Of a stretch of 64,000 nt of DNA, positions 63,297-64,000 are shown one piece after another. This DNA comes from Actinokineospora baliensis (GTDB lineage: Bacteria; Actinomycetota; Actinomycetes; Mycobacteriales; Pseudonocardiaceae). Under the pieces are notes generated by a model. That model did not search any database. It was given only the letters and a program-made list of their open reading frames with translations, and had not been told where the DNA came from. Each line of letters opens with the position of its first letter. Within the stretch, counting starts at the first letter, position 1. Both the position numbers and the translations under genes were made by a program. The stretch lies in NCBI RefSeq assembly GCF_016907695.1, contig NZ_JAFBCK010000001.1, positions 1,922,001 through 1,986,000 of the forward strand, in the 5' to 3' direction.

Positions 63297-64000
63297 CTAC
63301 TCGGGCTGATCATGGTTGCCGGAATCCGCAGCAGCAGAACGGTCTTCCGCTTCTTCCGTGTCGCCGAGCCCGGCCTTCTGTCGCCACCGGGCGATCGCCT
63401 TGCGAGTCATCTCAGTGTCGGGGTGGTCGACCCCGAGTACCCGGATCGTGTCGACCAGGAGTTCGGCATGTGCGTGAGCTGCTGCTGCGGGTTCGCCTGC
63501 TTCGCCGATCCATTCGGCCAGATTGCTGCGGGTGCGGAGTGTGTCGGGGTGGTCGGGTCCGAGGATGCGGATTCGGTCGGCTAGAAGTTGGGTGTATTCC
63601 TGTGCTGCTGTCGATGGCTCACCGGTTTCGCCGGTCGAGTGGGCGAGGTTGTTGCGGGTGGTGAGTGTGTCGGGGTGGTCGGGTCCGAGGGTGCGGAGTT
63701 GGTCTTCGAGTAGTTGGGTGTAGGCCTGTTTTGCTGCTGCGGCGTCGCCGGTTTGGCCGGTCCAGCGGGCGAGGTTGTTGCGGGTGATGAGTGTGTTGGG
63801 GTGGTCGGGTCCGAGGGTGCGGAGTTGGTCTTCGAGTAGTTGGGTGTAGGCCTGTTTTGCTGCTGCGGCGTCGCCGGTTTCGCCGGTCCAGTGGGCGAGG
63901 TTGCTGCGGGTGCGGAGTGTGTCGGGGTGGTCGGGTCCGAGGATGCGGATTCGGTCGGCTAGAAGTTGGGTGTATTCCTGTGCTGCTGTCGATGGCTCAC
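63297..64000 (-). CDS. TPR-repeat protein, C-terminal part (cut by window edge)
   Basis: A reverse-strand frame open from the window edge to TAG at 63297-63299. It lacks a start codon in the window. At least five 42-residue tetratricopeptide units can be read, each with LGPDHPDTLxTRxNLA. They end in a degenerate unit and the tail RQKAGLGDTEEAEDRSAAADSGNHDQPE-like. At the DNA level the 126-bp units are almost identical. This is the C-terminal repeat region usual for large NB-ARC/AAA-TPR signalling proteins of actinomycetes; the N-terminal domain lies outside the window. Confidence 0.85.
   Translation of the reverse strand, partial: EPSTAAQEYTQLLADRIRILGPDHPDTLRTRSNLAHWTGETGDAAAAKQAYTQLLEDQLRTLGPDHPNTLITRNNLARWTGQTGDAAAAKQAYTQLLEDQLRTLGPDHPDTLTTRNNLAHSTGETGEPSTAAQEYTQLLADRIRILGPDHPDTLRTRSNLAEWIGEAGEPAAAAHAHAELLVDTIRVLGVDHPDTEMTRKAIARWRQKAGLGDTEEAEDRSAAADSGNHDQPE

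Noticed and set aside
63104..63664. Plus-strand 186-codon ORF after citrate synthase
   Set aside because: It is antisense to the TPR gene, whose reverse-strand frame shows regular 42-residue units; the ORF gives Cys/Gly/Val-rich nonsense.

Overview
The window is high-GC DNA with GTG starts, ATGA/GTGA start-stop overlaps and lineage markers (SepH, conservon genes, XRE/DUF397 pairs, DUF2530, DUF2537, DUF2771, DUF3027, RpfA). It fits an actinomycete chromosome, probably Pseudonocardiaceae (Actinokineospora/Actinosynnema/Saccharothrix-like; inference). About 58 protein genes are supported. No rRNA, tRNA, CRISPR array, transposase or phage genes were seen.

Layout. 1-6.8 kb: end of a PRPP synthetase gene, a CapA-like lipoprotein, menC, a serine hydrolase, an XPB-type helicase and two LppU-like membrane proteins. 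6.9-16.6 kb: a block with an SsuABC/NrtABC-type transporter and a four-gene conservon (nitrate-sensing kinase, roadblock, DUF742, GTPase). The block is bracketed by two direct copies of a structured intergenic repeat. 16.6-27.2 kb: an XPB-associated protein, malic enzyme, molybdenum cofactor genes (moaC, a mog-moaE fusion, moaD, moaA), rpfA with a probable c-di-AMP riboswitch, an HTH-TOBE regulator, a phosphoesterase and YccF. 27.3-31.5 kb: acyl-CoA ligase, HAD phosphatase, a repeat-rich gap, cspB and a DUF2771 lipoprotein. 31.5-42.3 kb: two MFS transporters, glutaminyl cyclase, DUF3027, a sacsin-like ATPase, XRE/DUF397 genes, a GNAT enzyme and a MarR regulator. 42.3-51.1 kb: a DddA-like deaminase toxin with Imm1 immunity behind an iron-box-like palindrome, sodA, a glutamate-cysteine ligase family enzyme, TrmH, DUF2537 and a heterodimeric ABC exporter. 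51.1-52 kb: a non-coding array of more than twenty copies of a 15-bp palindrome with 19-bp periodicity. 52-64 kb: sepH, serC, an ABC/two-component/serine-hydrolase operon, an EntS-like exporter, pdxH, citrate synthase and the end of a TPR gene.

From memory, the backbone order (xpb, Rv0862c-like, moaC, mog, moaE, rpfA, moaD, moaA, yccF, cspB, MFS, DUF3027, DUF2530, marR, trmH, DUF2537, sepH, serC, citA) parallels Mycobacterium tuberculosis Rv0861c-Rv0889c. The window is therefore an old actinobacterial housekeeping neighbourhood with lineage-specific insertions. The most unusual items are the palindrome array (51.15-51.93 kb), the iron-box-fronted deaminase toxin operon (42.3-43.55 kb) and the covarying inverted-repeat element that brackets the transporter/conservon block.
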